Shown here piece by piece: positions 55,017-63,900 of a stretch of DNA of 64,000 nt. The DNA is from Pseudogemmobacter lacusdianii (GTDB lineage Bacteria > Pseudomonadota > Alphaproteobacteria > Rhodobacterales > Rhodobacteraceae): positions 62,001 to 126,000 of the forward strand of contig NZ_JAVDBT010000006.1 of assembly GCF_030848395.1 (NCBI RefSeq), written 5' to 3'. The notes under the pieces are model-generated. The model searched no databases, was not told the DNA's origin, and saw nothing but the letters and a program-made list of their open reading frames with translations. Position 1 is the first letter of the stretch. Each line of letters opens with the position of its first letter. The position numbers and the translations under genes are program-made.

Positions 55017-55787
55017 TCAGCTGTCGCCCTCATGCTGCGGCAAGCCGTCATCCAGCGGGTAATAATCGCCCTTATCGGCGACAAAGATATGTGCGGCCAA
55101 CCGCCCCCCAGTCGGCGTTTCAATGCAACCTGCCTCAACCCCAAAGCTGCCATCGGCTGCGCGGAAGAAAAGCGAGGTCGCACAGTCAGGACAAAATCCC
55201 CGCCGCCCGCCGCCCGGTGCGACATGCTCGGCCAGACGGCGCGCATGCCAGTGCAGGTCTTGCTCTTCGGCGGCAAAGCTTGCGGCATAATGGCCCGAGG
55301 TTTTGCGGCACTGGCTGCAATGGCAGGCAGTGACGGCCCCCATCGGCCCGGGCAGGGTAAAGTGGTTGCGCCCGCAAAGGCAGCGCCCGGTCAGCTCTTG
55401 CGGCTCGTCGGCACAGGAAGGCGGCGGCCCGCCATTTGGATCGTAATAATCCCCGGCATCAGCGTGAAAGATGCTCTCCGCGATATGCAATCCCGTTGCA
55501 CCGTCCAGCGCCCCAGCCGCGATCGAGATGCTGTCGGAGCCCATGCTTTGCCAAAAGAGAAAGCTGCCGCATTGATTGCAAAAGCCGCGCTTGGCTGATG
55601 GGCTGGCCTCGTACCAGGCCAGCGTTGCGTCCTTCGTAAGCCGGACCAAGGCCTCTGGAGCGGCCGTAGCCGCCCAGAAATGCCCCGATTGTTTGCGACA
55701 TTGGCTGCAATGGCAGGCAATCACCTGACGCAAATCGCCTTCAATTTCAAAGGCCACGCCGCCGCAAAGGCAGGATCCCTTTTGCAT
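55017..55787 (-). CDS. Tandem-domain GFA (Gfa-like zinc) protein
   Basis: 256 residues starting at 55785-55787, one base overlapping the msrC stop (TGATG). It contains two complete GFA domains. The first has GSCLCGGVAFEI, ACHCSQCRKQSGHFWAAT and GFCNQCGSFLFW. The second has GRCLCGRNHF, ACHCSQCRKTSGHYAASF and GFCPDCATSLFF. GFA proteins bind zinc through such CxC/CxxC cysteines; the best-known member was proposed to speed glutathione-formaldehyde adduct formation. Most are single-domain, so a fused duplicate is notable. Function unproven. Confidence 0.88.
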   Translation of the reverse strand: MQKGSCLCGGVAFEIEGDLRQVIACHCSQCRKQSGHFWAATAAPEALVRLTKDATLAWYEASPSAKRGFCNQCGSFLFWQSMGSDSISIAAGALDGATGLHIAESIFHADAGDYYDPNGGPPPSCADEPQELTGRCLCGRNHFTLPGPMGAVTACHCSQCRKTSGHYAASFAAEEQDLHWHARRLAEHVAPGGGRRGFCPDCATSLFFRAADGSFGVEAGCIETPTGGRLAAHIFVADKGDYYPLDDGLPQHEGDS

Positions 55788-56239
55788 CACTGCGCCTCGC
55801 GGAAGACCTCGGCCAAAAGCGGCACCAACCAATCTTCATCCGCCTTGGTGAAGGCGGCAGGGGTGTCGCTGTCAAGATCGAGCACGCCGAGAAGCTGACC
55901 GGCCCCGTTCCAAAACGGCAAAACCAGCTCAGACCGGGTCGTGGAGGAACAGGCGATATGGCCCGGAAACTCTTCAACATCCGGCACATTCTGGATCTGT
56001 CCCGTGCGTGCCGCCGCACCGCAAACCCCGCGCGAAAACGGGATCACCAGACAGCCATGCCCGCCTTGATAGGGGCCAATCTTCAAAAGCTCCGGCCCCA
56101 CGACGCGGTAGAACCCGGTCCAATCCGACATCGGATGCCGGCGGTGAATCTCGCAAGCCAGCGTCGCCATCAGCGAGACGCTGTCGGTCTCACCATGCGT
56201 GATCGCCAAGATCTCTTTGGTCGCCTCAGTATAGTCCAT
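55787..56239 (-). CDS. msrC: Free methionine-(R)-sulfoxide reductase (GAF-domain fRMsr)
   Basis: 150 residues from the ATG at 56237-56239. The GAF fold shows DWTGFYRVVGPELLKIGPYQ, then GGHGCLVIPFSRGVCGAAAR, NVPDVEEFPGHIACSSTTRS, and LVLPFWNGAGQLLGVLDLDS. All three cysteines used in catalysis by the fRMsr family (in GCLVI, GVCG and HIAC) are present. It reduces free methionine-R-sulfoxide with thioredoxin. Five bases after ggt and overlapping the GFA gene. Intact family signature. Confidence 0.93.
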   Translation of the reverse strand: MDYTEATKEILAITHGETDSVSLMATLACEIHRRHPMSDWTGFYRVVGPELLKIGPYQGGHGCLVIPFSRGVCGAAARTGQIQNVPDVEEFPGHIACSSTTRSELVLPFWNGAGQLLGVLDLDSDTPAAFTKADEDWLVPLLAEVFREAQ

Positions 56240-56244
56240 TAACC

Positions 56245-57816
56245 TCAATACCCCAATGCACAGCCGTCTTTGCGCGGATCCGATGCCCCGGTTAGCCCAC
56301 CATCTTCGCCGATGAGGATGGCTTGCGCGCCGCCCAAAGGCGTGCCCGGAATCGTCACAGCATGGCCCATTGCCGCCAAAGCACGACGAGCCTCATCGGT
56401 GTAACCCCGTTCAACTTCAAGCCCTTCTGAGCCTGCAAAGCTGCGCGGCGCATCGATCGCCTCCTGCGGGTCCATGCCGAAATCGGCAAGGTTTGAGACG
56501 AAATGCGCATGCCCGGCGGGCTGATATGCCCCGCCCATCACGCCAAACGGCATGGTCACGCGGCCATTTTGGCGGATCATACCGGGAATGATCGTATGCA
56601 TCGGCCGCTTGCCGCCCGCGGCCTCATTCGGATGCCCCTGCTGCAAGGTGAAGCCCGCGCCGCGGTTTTGGAAGTTGATGCCGAACTTGTCCGAGGCAAG
56701 GCCCGAGCCGAACCCCCAGAAGATCGAATAGATCAGCGAGATCGCCATCCGGTCGCGGTCGACAACGGTCAGATAGACGGTGTCTTTGTGCACCGCCTCG
56801 GTCAGTGGGGCGGCGTTGGCCATCGCGTAATCGGGATCGATCAGCGCAGCCAAACGGTCGGCGGTTTCAGCTGAGAGCATATGGTCCAGCCGCTGCGCCG
56901 GATCGGCGATAAAGCGGTTGCGCGCGTCATAGGCCAGTTTCGCAGCCTCGGCCTCAAGATGCGCACGTTGGGCGCTGTGGGGCGAAAGCTTTGCGATATC
57001 AAAGCGTTTAAGGATGTTGAGCATCAAGATCGCGGTGGCGCCTTGGCCATTCGGTGGATGCTCTAGAAGCTCAAGCCCGTTGTAATTGCCCGAGATTGGC
57101 GTGGTGTAATTGCAAGCGGTGGCGGCCAAATCGTCAAGCGTGTGGCATCCGCCAAGCGCGCGCAGCGAGGCGATCATATCCTCGGCCACCTCGCCCTCGT
57201 AAAAGCCTTTGCGGCCTTCACGGGCAATGCGGCGCAGCACTTCGGCCTGCAAGGGGTTGCGGTAAAGCTGGCCTGCGCGGGGGGCGGCGCCAGAAAAGCT
57301 GAAGATCTCTCGCGCGCGGCCTTGCAGCACCGGCAGATCATCGGCCCAGTCAAAGGCGGTGCGAGGCGCGACGGGGATGCCAGCTTCGGCATAGGCGATG
57401 GCAGGGGCAAGGATCTGATCGAGCGGCTGGCTGCCGTGGTCAGTGTGCAGCCGGCAGAAGGCGTCGATCGCACCGGGCAAGGTGACCGGTAAAACACCAT
57501 GCAGCGGCATGGTCGCGTGTCCCTCTGCGCGGAGCCTTTCAGCGCTCAACCCGGCCGGTGCGCGGCCCGAGCCGTTAAGGCCGATCACATCTTCAGTCCC
57601 CGCAGGTTTCAGCAACACAAAGCAGTCGCCGCCGATGCCAGTCATCTGCGGCTCGGCCAATCCCAGCACGAAAGCGGCGGCCAAAGCGGCATCCACCGCA
57701 TTGCCGCCCGCCCGCAAAGTGTCAATCGCGGTCAGGCTGGCCAGCGGATGCGAGGTGGCCACCATCCCGTTCATCGCATGAACCGTAGATCGGCCCGCCA
57801 AGTGAAAATCGCGCAT
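56245..57816 (-). CDS. ggt: Gamma-glutamyltransferase family protein
   Basis: 523 residues. GMVATSHPLASLTAIDTLRA then GGNAVDAALAAAFVLGLAEP, MTGIGGDCFVLLK, and the maturation/catalytic region HKDTVYLTVVDRDRMAISLI with the conserved Thr that becomes the N-terminal nucleophile, followed by FGSGLA. No signal peptide is seen, unlike periplasmic E. coli Ggt, so it may act in the cytoplasm, as YwrD-type members do. It cleaves or transfers gamma-glutamyl groups from glutathione-like substrates. First gene of the five-gene minus-strand run. Confidence 0.93.
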   Translation of the reverse strand: MRDFHLAGRSTVHAMNGMVATSHPLASLTAIDTLRAGGNAVDAALAAAFVLGLAEPQMTGIGGDCFVLLKPAGTEDVIGLNGSGRAPAGLSAERLRAEGHATMPLHGVLPVTLPGAIDAFCRLHTDHGSQPLDQILAPAIAYAEAGIPVAPRTAFDWADDLPVLQGRAREIFSFSGAAPRAGQLYRNPLQAEVLRRIAREGRKGFYEGEVAEDMIASLRALGGCHTLDDLAATACNYTTPISGNYNGLELLEHPPNGQGATAILMLNILKRFDIAKLSPHSAQRAHLEAEAAKLAYDARNRFIADPAQRLDHMLSAETADRLAALIDPDYAMANAAPLTEAVHKDTVYLTVVDRDRMAISLIYSIFWGFGSGLASDKFGINFQNRGAGFTLQQGHPNEAAGGKRPMHTIIPGMIRQNGRVTMPFGVMGGAYQPAGHAHFVSNLADFGMDPQEAIDAPRSFAGSEGLEVERGYTDEARRALAAMGHAVTIPGTPLGGAQAILIGEDGGLTGASDPRKDGCALGY

Positions 57817-58080
57817 TTTTGCCCCCCTATTTCAGACGAGCCTAGCGGCCTTCGCTTGGTGGCGAAAGCAGGCATGAAAGGTGTTATCGGGGGATTTTGG
57901 CAGCGCTTGAAGAACCTCGGCGTCGGGACTGGGTGGGGGCTGTTGATCCCGGCGCCGAGGTGAAGCCTTATGCAGCTACGCGATCAGGATGGCGATTTGG
58001 CAGGGCGAATTTGCGGGGAAATAGTGGCAGGATCGCGTCATAATCGTCGGAATTCCAGCCTTGGTGGCTTGAAACCCCGT
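57817..58080. other. Intergenic region with a 15 bp-stem hairpin
   Basis: 264 bp without a gene. ACCTCGGCGTCGGGA (57914-57928) pairs with TCCCGGCGCCGAGGT (57947-57961) with a single G-T wobble around an 18-base G-rich loop. No T-run follows on either strand, so it is not a standard intrinsic terminator. It lies about 100 bp upstream of ggt and 120 bp downstream of the partner-switch kinase gene, both on the minus strand. Confidence 0.75.
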
Positions 58081-58572
58081 TTATCCGGCCTCAATCAAGA
58101 AGATTAACTGGTTCATATTTTTCCAGCGCCGGTAGCTGAGCCCGTGGCACAAACTGCGAATCAGGTGCCAACCAAAGCCGCCTTCGGGCAGATCCTGCGG
58201 ATCGGGCAAGACGCCCGCCTCTGGAATGCCGCCACGCATCGGCAAGCCGCCATCTTCAACCCAACAGTGAAGCTGCCCCTGCACCAAATGCAGCCAAAGC
58301 GTGATCTGCACTGCGCGCTTGGGTCCAGCGCGGATCCCGGCTGCGGCACTGGCCAACGTCATCGGCGCGTCCTGAGCATGTTCGACCACATTGTTCAGCA
58401 CTTCGGCCAGCACGATCTGCGCATCGCCGCGCGCGGCATCGGTGAGGAGCGACAAAGGCGGGACGGCCATTGCCTGCCGCAGCCCGAGCTGCACCGAGGC
58501 CGGATCGGCCTGCAGCACAAAGCGCACTGCCGCAAGCGGAGGATCAAAGATCAACCGCCCGTCAGCCAGCAT
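58081..58572 (-). CDS. RsbW-like anti-sigma factor / HATPase serine kinase
   Basis: 163 residues with a GHKL ATPase fold: N-box VLAEVLNNVVEHAQD, G1 region HCWVEDGGLPM, and G2 LPEGGFGWHLIRSLCHGL. This matches the HATPase_c_2 family of anti-sigma factor kinases (SpoIIAB/RsbW), which phosphorylate a STAS antagonist and bind a sigma factor or other target. The upstream gene, overlapping by 11 bp, is such a STAS protein. No sigma factor is in the window, so the output target is unknown. Confidence 0.9.
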   Translation of the reverse strand: MLADGRLIFDPPLAAVRFVLQADPASVQLGLRQAMAVPPLSLLTDAARGDAQIVLAEVLNNVVEHAQDAPMTLASAAAGIRAGPKRAVQITLWLHLVQGQLHCWVEDGGLPMRGGIPEAGVLPDPQDLPEGGFGWHLIRSLCHGLSYRRWKNMNQLIFLIEAG

Positions 58573-58903
58573 CCCGCAAACCTTCGGCCAAGGCCGGGTG
58601 GATGGTGAAGATCGTGTCCATCCGGGTCAGGCGAAACACCTTTTCCACCGTCGAATTCAGACCAGACAGTTCCAGCCGTCGCTCTGGCCCCAGCAACTTC
58701 ATCACCGCAACCACCGCGCCCAAACCTGACGAATCAAGGAAATGTACGTCAGACAAATCCAGAATGACCCGCTGGCTGGGCGTTTCCAAAAGCGCGCGCA
58801 TGCGTTCCTTGAATTGGATGGCACCGGCGGCATCAATCCGGTCTTCGGCCACGCGGATCACCAGCGTCGTGCCGTTCATCGCAGATTTCAGCAGCATAGA
58901 CAT
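58562..58903 (-). CDS. STAS-domain anti-sigma factor antagonist
   Basis: 113 residues from the ATG at 58901-58903; ATG at 58895-58897 is a close alternative. The STAS core is RVILDLSDVHFLDSSGLGAV with the phosphorylatable Ser in LDSSGLG, followed by RRLELSGLNSTVEKVFRLTR. When dephosphorylated it would sequester the kinase encoded next. The two genes overlap, as is common in partner-switch modules. It lies 77 bp after hspQ on the same strand. Confidence 0.92.
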   Translation of the reverse strand: MSMLLKSAMNGTTLVIRVAEDRIDAAGAIQFKERMRALLETPSQRVILDLSDVHFLDSSGLGAVVAVMKLLGPERRLELSGLNSTVEKVFRLTRMDTIFTIHPALAEGLRDAG

Positions 58904-58979
58904 TCCTTTCCTGAGAGCCCTAAAGCCCAAGGCTAGGCAAGAAATCTTAGCAACCGGTAAGCGAGTGCGGGATTTCCGC

Positions 58980-59306
58980 CTAGTTCAATTGGAACTGCAG
59001 CGGATAACGGCCATTCTCGAAATCTCCGAAAAGATCCCCCAGATCCGGGTGATCCACCGGCTCACCGGTTTCGTCGGGCACGAGGTTTTGCTCGGAGACA
59101 TAAGCCACATAGTAGCTTTGATCATTCTCGGCCAAGAGATGGTAAAACGGCTGATCCTTCGACGGACGGCTGTCTTCCGGGATATTCTCATACCATTCTT
59201 CGGTATTTGAGAAGATCGCATCGACATCAAAGACCACACCACGGAACGGATGCTTCCGATGACGGAGCACCTGGCCGATGTGGTATTTGGCCTCTGTCTT
59301 GAACAT
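58980..59306 (-). CDS. hspQ: Heat shock protein HspQ (YccV-like)
   Basis: 108 residues from the ATG at 59304-59306; a longer frame upstream is not supported. AKYHIGQVLRHRKHPFRGVV, FDVDAIFSNTEEWYENIPED and QPFYHLLAENDQSYYVAYVS are the conserved core, and the acidic C-terminus is normal. In E. coli HspQ is a heat-induced protein that binds hemimethylated DNA in vitro and acts as a specificity enhancer for Lon. First gene of a possible transcript with the STAS/RsbW-like pair. Confidence 0.93.
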   Translation of the reverse strand: MFKTEAKYHIGQVLRHRKHPFRGVVFDVDAIFSNTEEWYENIPEDSRPSKDQPFYHLLAENDQSYYVAYVSEQNLVPDETGEPVDHPDLGDLFGDFENGRYPLQFQLN

Positions 59307-59532
59307 GCTGCGGCGTCTCCCGGTTCTTTGCGGTGTAAACATCTTGCAAAATGCTGTCCATCCGTGCGGGCGCGCCTTGGGGAAACAGTCTGTGGAGCTA
59401 TGGGTTATAGTACCCTTCCGGTTGAACAGGCCGCTTGCTCGCGCTTTCCTGATAAGGCCGCTGGTTTTCCCCGCTTTTTCTTGACCCTCAATTCGGCTAG
59501 ACTGGAAAAAAATAAGACTGCACGAGGGGCAT

Positions 59533-60120
59533 ATGAGCAGGTTTCTCCGTGCGTCCATTCTGTTGTTATCGCTTGCCGCTTGTGGCGGAGGCAGTCGTCA
59601 GTTTGAGGCGCCGCGTAAATTAGATGACGCCTGTGCCATTGTGGCCGAGCGACCGCAATATCTGCGGGCCATGCGCGCGACCGAGCGCAAGTGGGGCGTC
59701 CCGATCCATGTCCAAATGGCCGTTATCCACCAAGAATCAAAGTTCATCGGCAATGCGCAAACCCCGCATCGCTTTGCGCTTGGGGTGATTCCGATGGGCC
59801 GGCAAAGCACCGCTTACGGCTATAGCCAAGCGCTGAACGGGACTTGGGAGGAATACCAAAAGTCCGAGGGGCGCGGCCGGGCCAAGCGCGATCGGATCAC
59901 CGATGCCACCGATTTCATGGGCTGGTATTTCACCGAGACCACCCGCAAACTGGGCATCCCGCTCAGCGATGCGCAGGGCCAGTATCTGGCCTATCACGAG
60001 GGCCGCAGCGGCTATTCAAGGCAGTCCTATCTGAGCAAGCCTTGGCTGGTTGAGGTTGCCGCAAAGGTGAAGCGCCGCTCGGAAATGTATGAAAGCCAGC
60101 TGAACGGCTGCCGTCGTTAA
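59533..60120 (+). CDS. SLT-domain lipoprotein (putative lytic transglycosylase)
   Basis: 195 residues, GAGGGG upstream. A lipoprotein signal peptide ends at the lipobox LAACGGG. The mature domain has WGVPIHVQMAVIHQESKFIG, where the Glu in HQESKF would be the catalytic acid of GH23-type enzymes, then TAYGYSQALNGTWEEYQKSE and LAYHEGRSGYSRQSYLSKPW. It probably cuts peptidoglycan at the outer-membrane inner face. Shorter than classical Slt/Mlt enzymes. Divergent from hspQ across 226 bp. Confidence 0.88.
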   Translation: MSRFLRASILLLSLAACGGGSRQFEAPRKLDDACAIVAERPQYLRAMRATERKWGVPIHVQMAVIHQESKFIGNAQTPHRFALGVIPMGRQSTAYGYSQALNGTWEEYQKSEGRGRAKRDRITDATDFMGWYFTETTRKLGIPLSDAQGQYLAYHEGRSGYSRQSYLSKPWLVEVAAKVKRRSEMYESQLNGCRR

Positions 60121-60147
60121 AACCAAAAAGCGAAACTGGCGAAAATC

Positions 60148-60177
60148 AAAGGGCCTTACCAAGCGGTAAGGCCCTTT
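60148..60177. terminator. Bidirectional terminator between SLT lipoprotein and lolA
   Basis: AAAGGGCCTTACC (60148-60160) pairs perfectly with GGTAAGGCCCTTT (60165-60177), loop AAGC, with T after the stem on the plus strand. It lies in the 80 bp gap between convergent genes. Confidence 0.93.
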
Positions 60178-60200
60178 TGCGTTTCCAAGGCGATTAGCCT

Positions 60201-60803
60201 TCAGAGCTTGCGCTTCGACATCTCATTCGTGATCGAGAACATCCCGTCACGCAAAGCGCCGCCCTTCTTCATCGCGCCCAGAATGACCGTGGTTTGTTGG
60301 CCAAGATCATCGGTAATCACCCATTGCCGCAACTCGACCGGATTGGCCGAGAACACCAGCTCGATCGTGCCATATTCGGGATGCTCAGGGTCCTGCGCCT
60401 TCACGCGGGTCGTGGTTGCATCGGCGCTGTGCCCAACCACCATCTTGGCCTTCGCAAGGTCAATATTAGCAGCAAGGATCAAGTTCAGCGGCGTGCGCTT
60501 CAAAGGATATTGCTCGGGCGGGACATTCGACTTGCCGTCGAAGATCGCCACTTGCTGGCCCCCGGCCAAAACCAACGAGCGATCCGGCGGGTTATACTCA
60601 AACCGCACCCGGCCCGGGCGCTTGATGAAAATCCGCCCGGTCGAGACCGAGCCGTCCGAGTTCACTTGCGTGAAATCGGCCTCAACCGTGGTCAGGCTGT
60701 TGAGATATTTCGACAAAGTGCCCAGCGAGAGCTTTTCGGCATAAGCAGGGGCCGAAAGCGCCATCAGGGCAAGCGGGGCGAGGAGAAGGGTGCGACGGTT
60801 CAT
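60201..60803 (-). CDS. lolA: Outer-membrane lipoprotein carrier protein LolA
   Basis: 200 residues from the ATG at 60801-60803. A signal peptide ends at APAYAEK. VEADFTQVNSDGSVSTGRIF, then RPGRVRFEYNPPDRSLVLAG, QYPLKRTPLNLILAANIDLA, and QWVITDDLGQQTTVILGAMK are the LolA beta-scaffold motifs. It ferries lipoproteins through the periplasm to the outer membrane. Located downstream of ftsK on the same strand, a common alphaproteobacterial pairing. Confidence 0.95.
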   Translation of the reverse strand: MNRRTLLLAPLALMALSAPAYAEKLSLGTLSKYLNSLTTVEADFTQVNSDGSVSTGRIFIKRPGRVRFEYNPPDRSLVLAGGQQVAIFDGKSNVPPEQYPLKRTPLNLILAANIDLAKAKMVVGHSADATTTRVKAQDPEHPEYGTIELVFSANPVELRQWVITDDLGQQTTVILGAMKKGGALRDGMFSITNEMSKRKL

Positions 60804-60927
60804 GCGCTGAATATAAGTCACTCTTTTCGCAACTCATATCCCTGTTGCAGAAAACTCGCGGCTTTGTGCCAAGGGCGTGATCCCCCCTTTCACAATTGTG
60901 GTGCCACGCCAAGCGGAGCTTGCCAAA

Positions 60928-60963
60928 GCAAAGGCCCCTGATCCTAGGATCAAGGGCCTTTGC
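60928..60963. terminator. Hairpin downstream of ftsK
   Basis: GCAAAGGCCCCTGATCC (60928-60944) pairs with GGATCAAGGGCCTTTGC (60947-60963) with one mismatch and a two-base loop. It sits between ftsK and lolA on the minus strand and probably ends or attenuates ftsK transcription. Confidence 0.8.
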
Positions 60964-60991
60964 AGTCGCTACTTCGCCTTTTCCAGCGGGC

Positions 60992-63900
60992 TTAGTGCAC
61001 TTCCGGCACCAAGATCTCACGCTTGCCGACGTGGTTGGCAGCGGTGACCACGCCCTCTTCCTCCATCTGCTCCACCAGACGCGCGGCTTTGTTATAGCCG
61101 ATGCCCAGTTTGCGCTGGATGTAAGAGGTCGAGCATTTGCGATCCTTGGCCACGATATGCACGGCTTGATCGTAAAGCGCGTCCTCGCCGCCCTCGCTGG
61201 AGCCAAGGCCCAAGACCATATCGATATCCGATGCGGTCTCTTCATCCGGGCCTTCCACCACGCCCGACATATAGGCGGGCGGGCCGAAGCTCTTGAGGTG
61301 GTTCACGATTTCCTCGACCTCTTCATCCGAGACGAAGGGACCGTGGATCCGCGCGATGCGCTGGCCGTTGCCCATATAGAGCATGTCGCCTTGGCCCAAG
61401 AGCTGCTCGGCACCTTGCTCGCCAAGGATGGTGCGGCTGTCGATCTTCGAGGTCACTTGGAAGGAAATCCGCGTCGGGAAGTTCGCTTTGATCGTGCCAG
61501 TGATCACATCGACCGAGGGCCGCTGCGTCGCCATGATCAAATGGATGCCCGAAGCCCGCGCCATCTGCGCCAGGCGCTGGATGCAGGCCTCGATCTCTTT
61601 GCCCGCCACCATCATCAAATCCGCCATCTCGTCGACGATGACGACGATATAGGGGAAGGCGACGGGGGCGTATTCTTCCGTCTCAAAGACCGGATCGCCG
61701 GTTTCCTCGTCAAAGCCGGTCTGGATCGTGCGGCTGAACATCTCGCCTTTGGCCAGCGTCTCACGCACGCGGCCATTGTAACCTTCGATGTTCCGCACGC
61801 CCATTTTGGACATCTTGCGGTAACGCTCTTCCATCTCGCCGACGACCCATTTCAGGGCAACGACGGCTTTCTTCGGATCGGTCACCACCGGCGACAAAAG
61901 ATGCGGGATGCCGTCATAGACCGACAGTTCCAACATCTTCGGGTCGATCATGATCATCCGGCATTCTTCCGGCGTCAGCTTATAAAGCAGCGACAAGATC
62001 ATCGTGTTGATCGCCACGGATTTACCCGAACCGGTGGTCCCGGCGATCAAAAGGTGAGGCATCTTGGCGAGGTTCGCCACGATGGGATCGCCGCCAATGT
62101 CCTTGCCCAAAGCCAGCGGCAGCCGCATCTGGCTGTCGCCAAAGTCGCGGGCGGCAAGGATCTCTTTCAAGACCACTTTCTCGCGGTAGGAATTCGGCAA
62201 TTCGATCCCGATGACCGAACGCCCCGGCACGGTCGAGACCCGCGCCGACAAAGCCGACATCGAGCGTGCAATGTCATCGGCCAGACCGATCACGCGGGAT
62301 GCCTTCAGACCCGGAGCCGGCTCCAGCTCATACATGGTGACCACGGGGCCGGGACGGACCGAGACGATCTCGCCCTTCACGCCGTAATCATCCAAGACCG
62401 ATTCCAGCATACGGGCGTTTTCTTCCAGCGCCTCATCAGAAAGCTGGCGACCCTGACCTTCGGTCGGATCGGCAAGCAGGCCCAAGGGGGGCAGCTCGAA
62501 CTCTGTCGTCGCCTCTTCAAAGCGCATGCGCGGTTGCGTTTCGGCCACAGCGCGAGTCGATTGCGCAATCGGGCGCTTCACCGGCGCTTGCACCACAGCG
62601 CGACGCTCCGGGATCGCAGCGACACGCGGCAAGGCACGCGGCGCAACTGGGGTCGGATCGTAATCCGGCTCAAAGCTGTCATCGGGATGCCAATCGTCCG
62701 AGGCTTCGTCCCAGTTCTCCTGCCAATACATGTCTTCGGCCACGAACATATTCTCGACCTCAGCCACCTCTTCAGCGGCAAATGCACTGCCCCTCTCGAT
62801 AGGGGAGGGGGGTGCAGCGGCCGGAATTGGGGCCACAGCGGGGGCCGTGCGCGAGCGGGTCAAGAAGGCGGGCGCAGCAGGACGCGGAGCTTCCGTTGCA
62901 GTGTGATCCATGTGATCTGCCACAGCCTCGACCGTCGGGGCCGCAAAGCTCGTGGCTTGCGCGACAGGCGCCGGGGCAGCATCAACAACGGCGGAGACTG
63001 CTGTTACCGGCGGCTCCATCATCATCGACGGACGTGTGTCGGCCAAAAGCGGTTGCGGGCGGCGCGCACGCATCAAAGGCGGCTCGGCGCGGCGGGCGGC
63101 GACGGCAGCCTGCAAGGGCGACATCGGAGCGGGCAATGCGCCGGTCAGGCCCGGAGCACCACCGCGCGCGCGGCTGCGGATCACATCGGAGATCCGCGCC
63201 TTGATGCGGTCTTCCGAGGGCTGCTCCATATCATAAACAGGCTCGATCGGCTCTGGCTCGACCAATTCCGGCTCAGGTTCAACGACCCGGCGCATCCGGG
63301 CCAAGAAGCCCAGCTTCTCTTTCGGCAAGCTCGGCGGAGCTTCAAAGCGGCGCGGCTCGGCCCGCAGGGTCGAGGGCGCATTCCAACCTTGCGCCGCCTC
63401 AAGCGGGGCAGGCTCGTAATCGTCATAGGTCGGCTCGACCACCTGCGGCGCGGCGCGGCGCACCACCGAGCGAGCGGCAGCCATCGGCTCTTCGCGAATA
63501 GGCTCGCGCAGCGGCGCGCGCGCTTCGGGGGCCATCAGCGGCGGCTCGTCCCACTCTTCGATCACCGGGTCGGAATAGCGCGTATCAGCATAGCGATTGG
63601 CGCGGTTGGACGCGGCCGCACGGCCCGCTGCCGCACGATCTTGCAAGCCGCGCGCGCCTTTCATGGCACCCGACAAAGCGGCCGAGCCACCTTTGCCCAT
63701 GAAGTTCATCGCCGCCGCATAGGCCAAGATCGAGCCGGTTAGCAGGAAATGCCAGATGCCGCGCAACTCATCGCGGTCAAAGCCGGTGACGTAAAGCATC
63801 ATGCCAAGCAGGCTGAAAAACGCCAGCAGCGAAACGACTTTCAACCCAAAGCCCAATGAGCCCGGGATCACGCCTGCGACCAAAGCGCCGGTGACCGTAT

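Noticed and set aside
59307-59532. Search of the larger intergenic gaps for tRNA genes, with this gap as the best-sized candidate
   Set aside because: No cloverleaf with a T-loop GTTCxAxxC-type sequence could be found here or in other gaps by eye.
60896-63742. 948-codon open frame antisense to ftsK
   Set aside because: His/Arg-rich shadow of ftsK with no recognisable domain, and ftsK motor motifs are intact on the minus strand.
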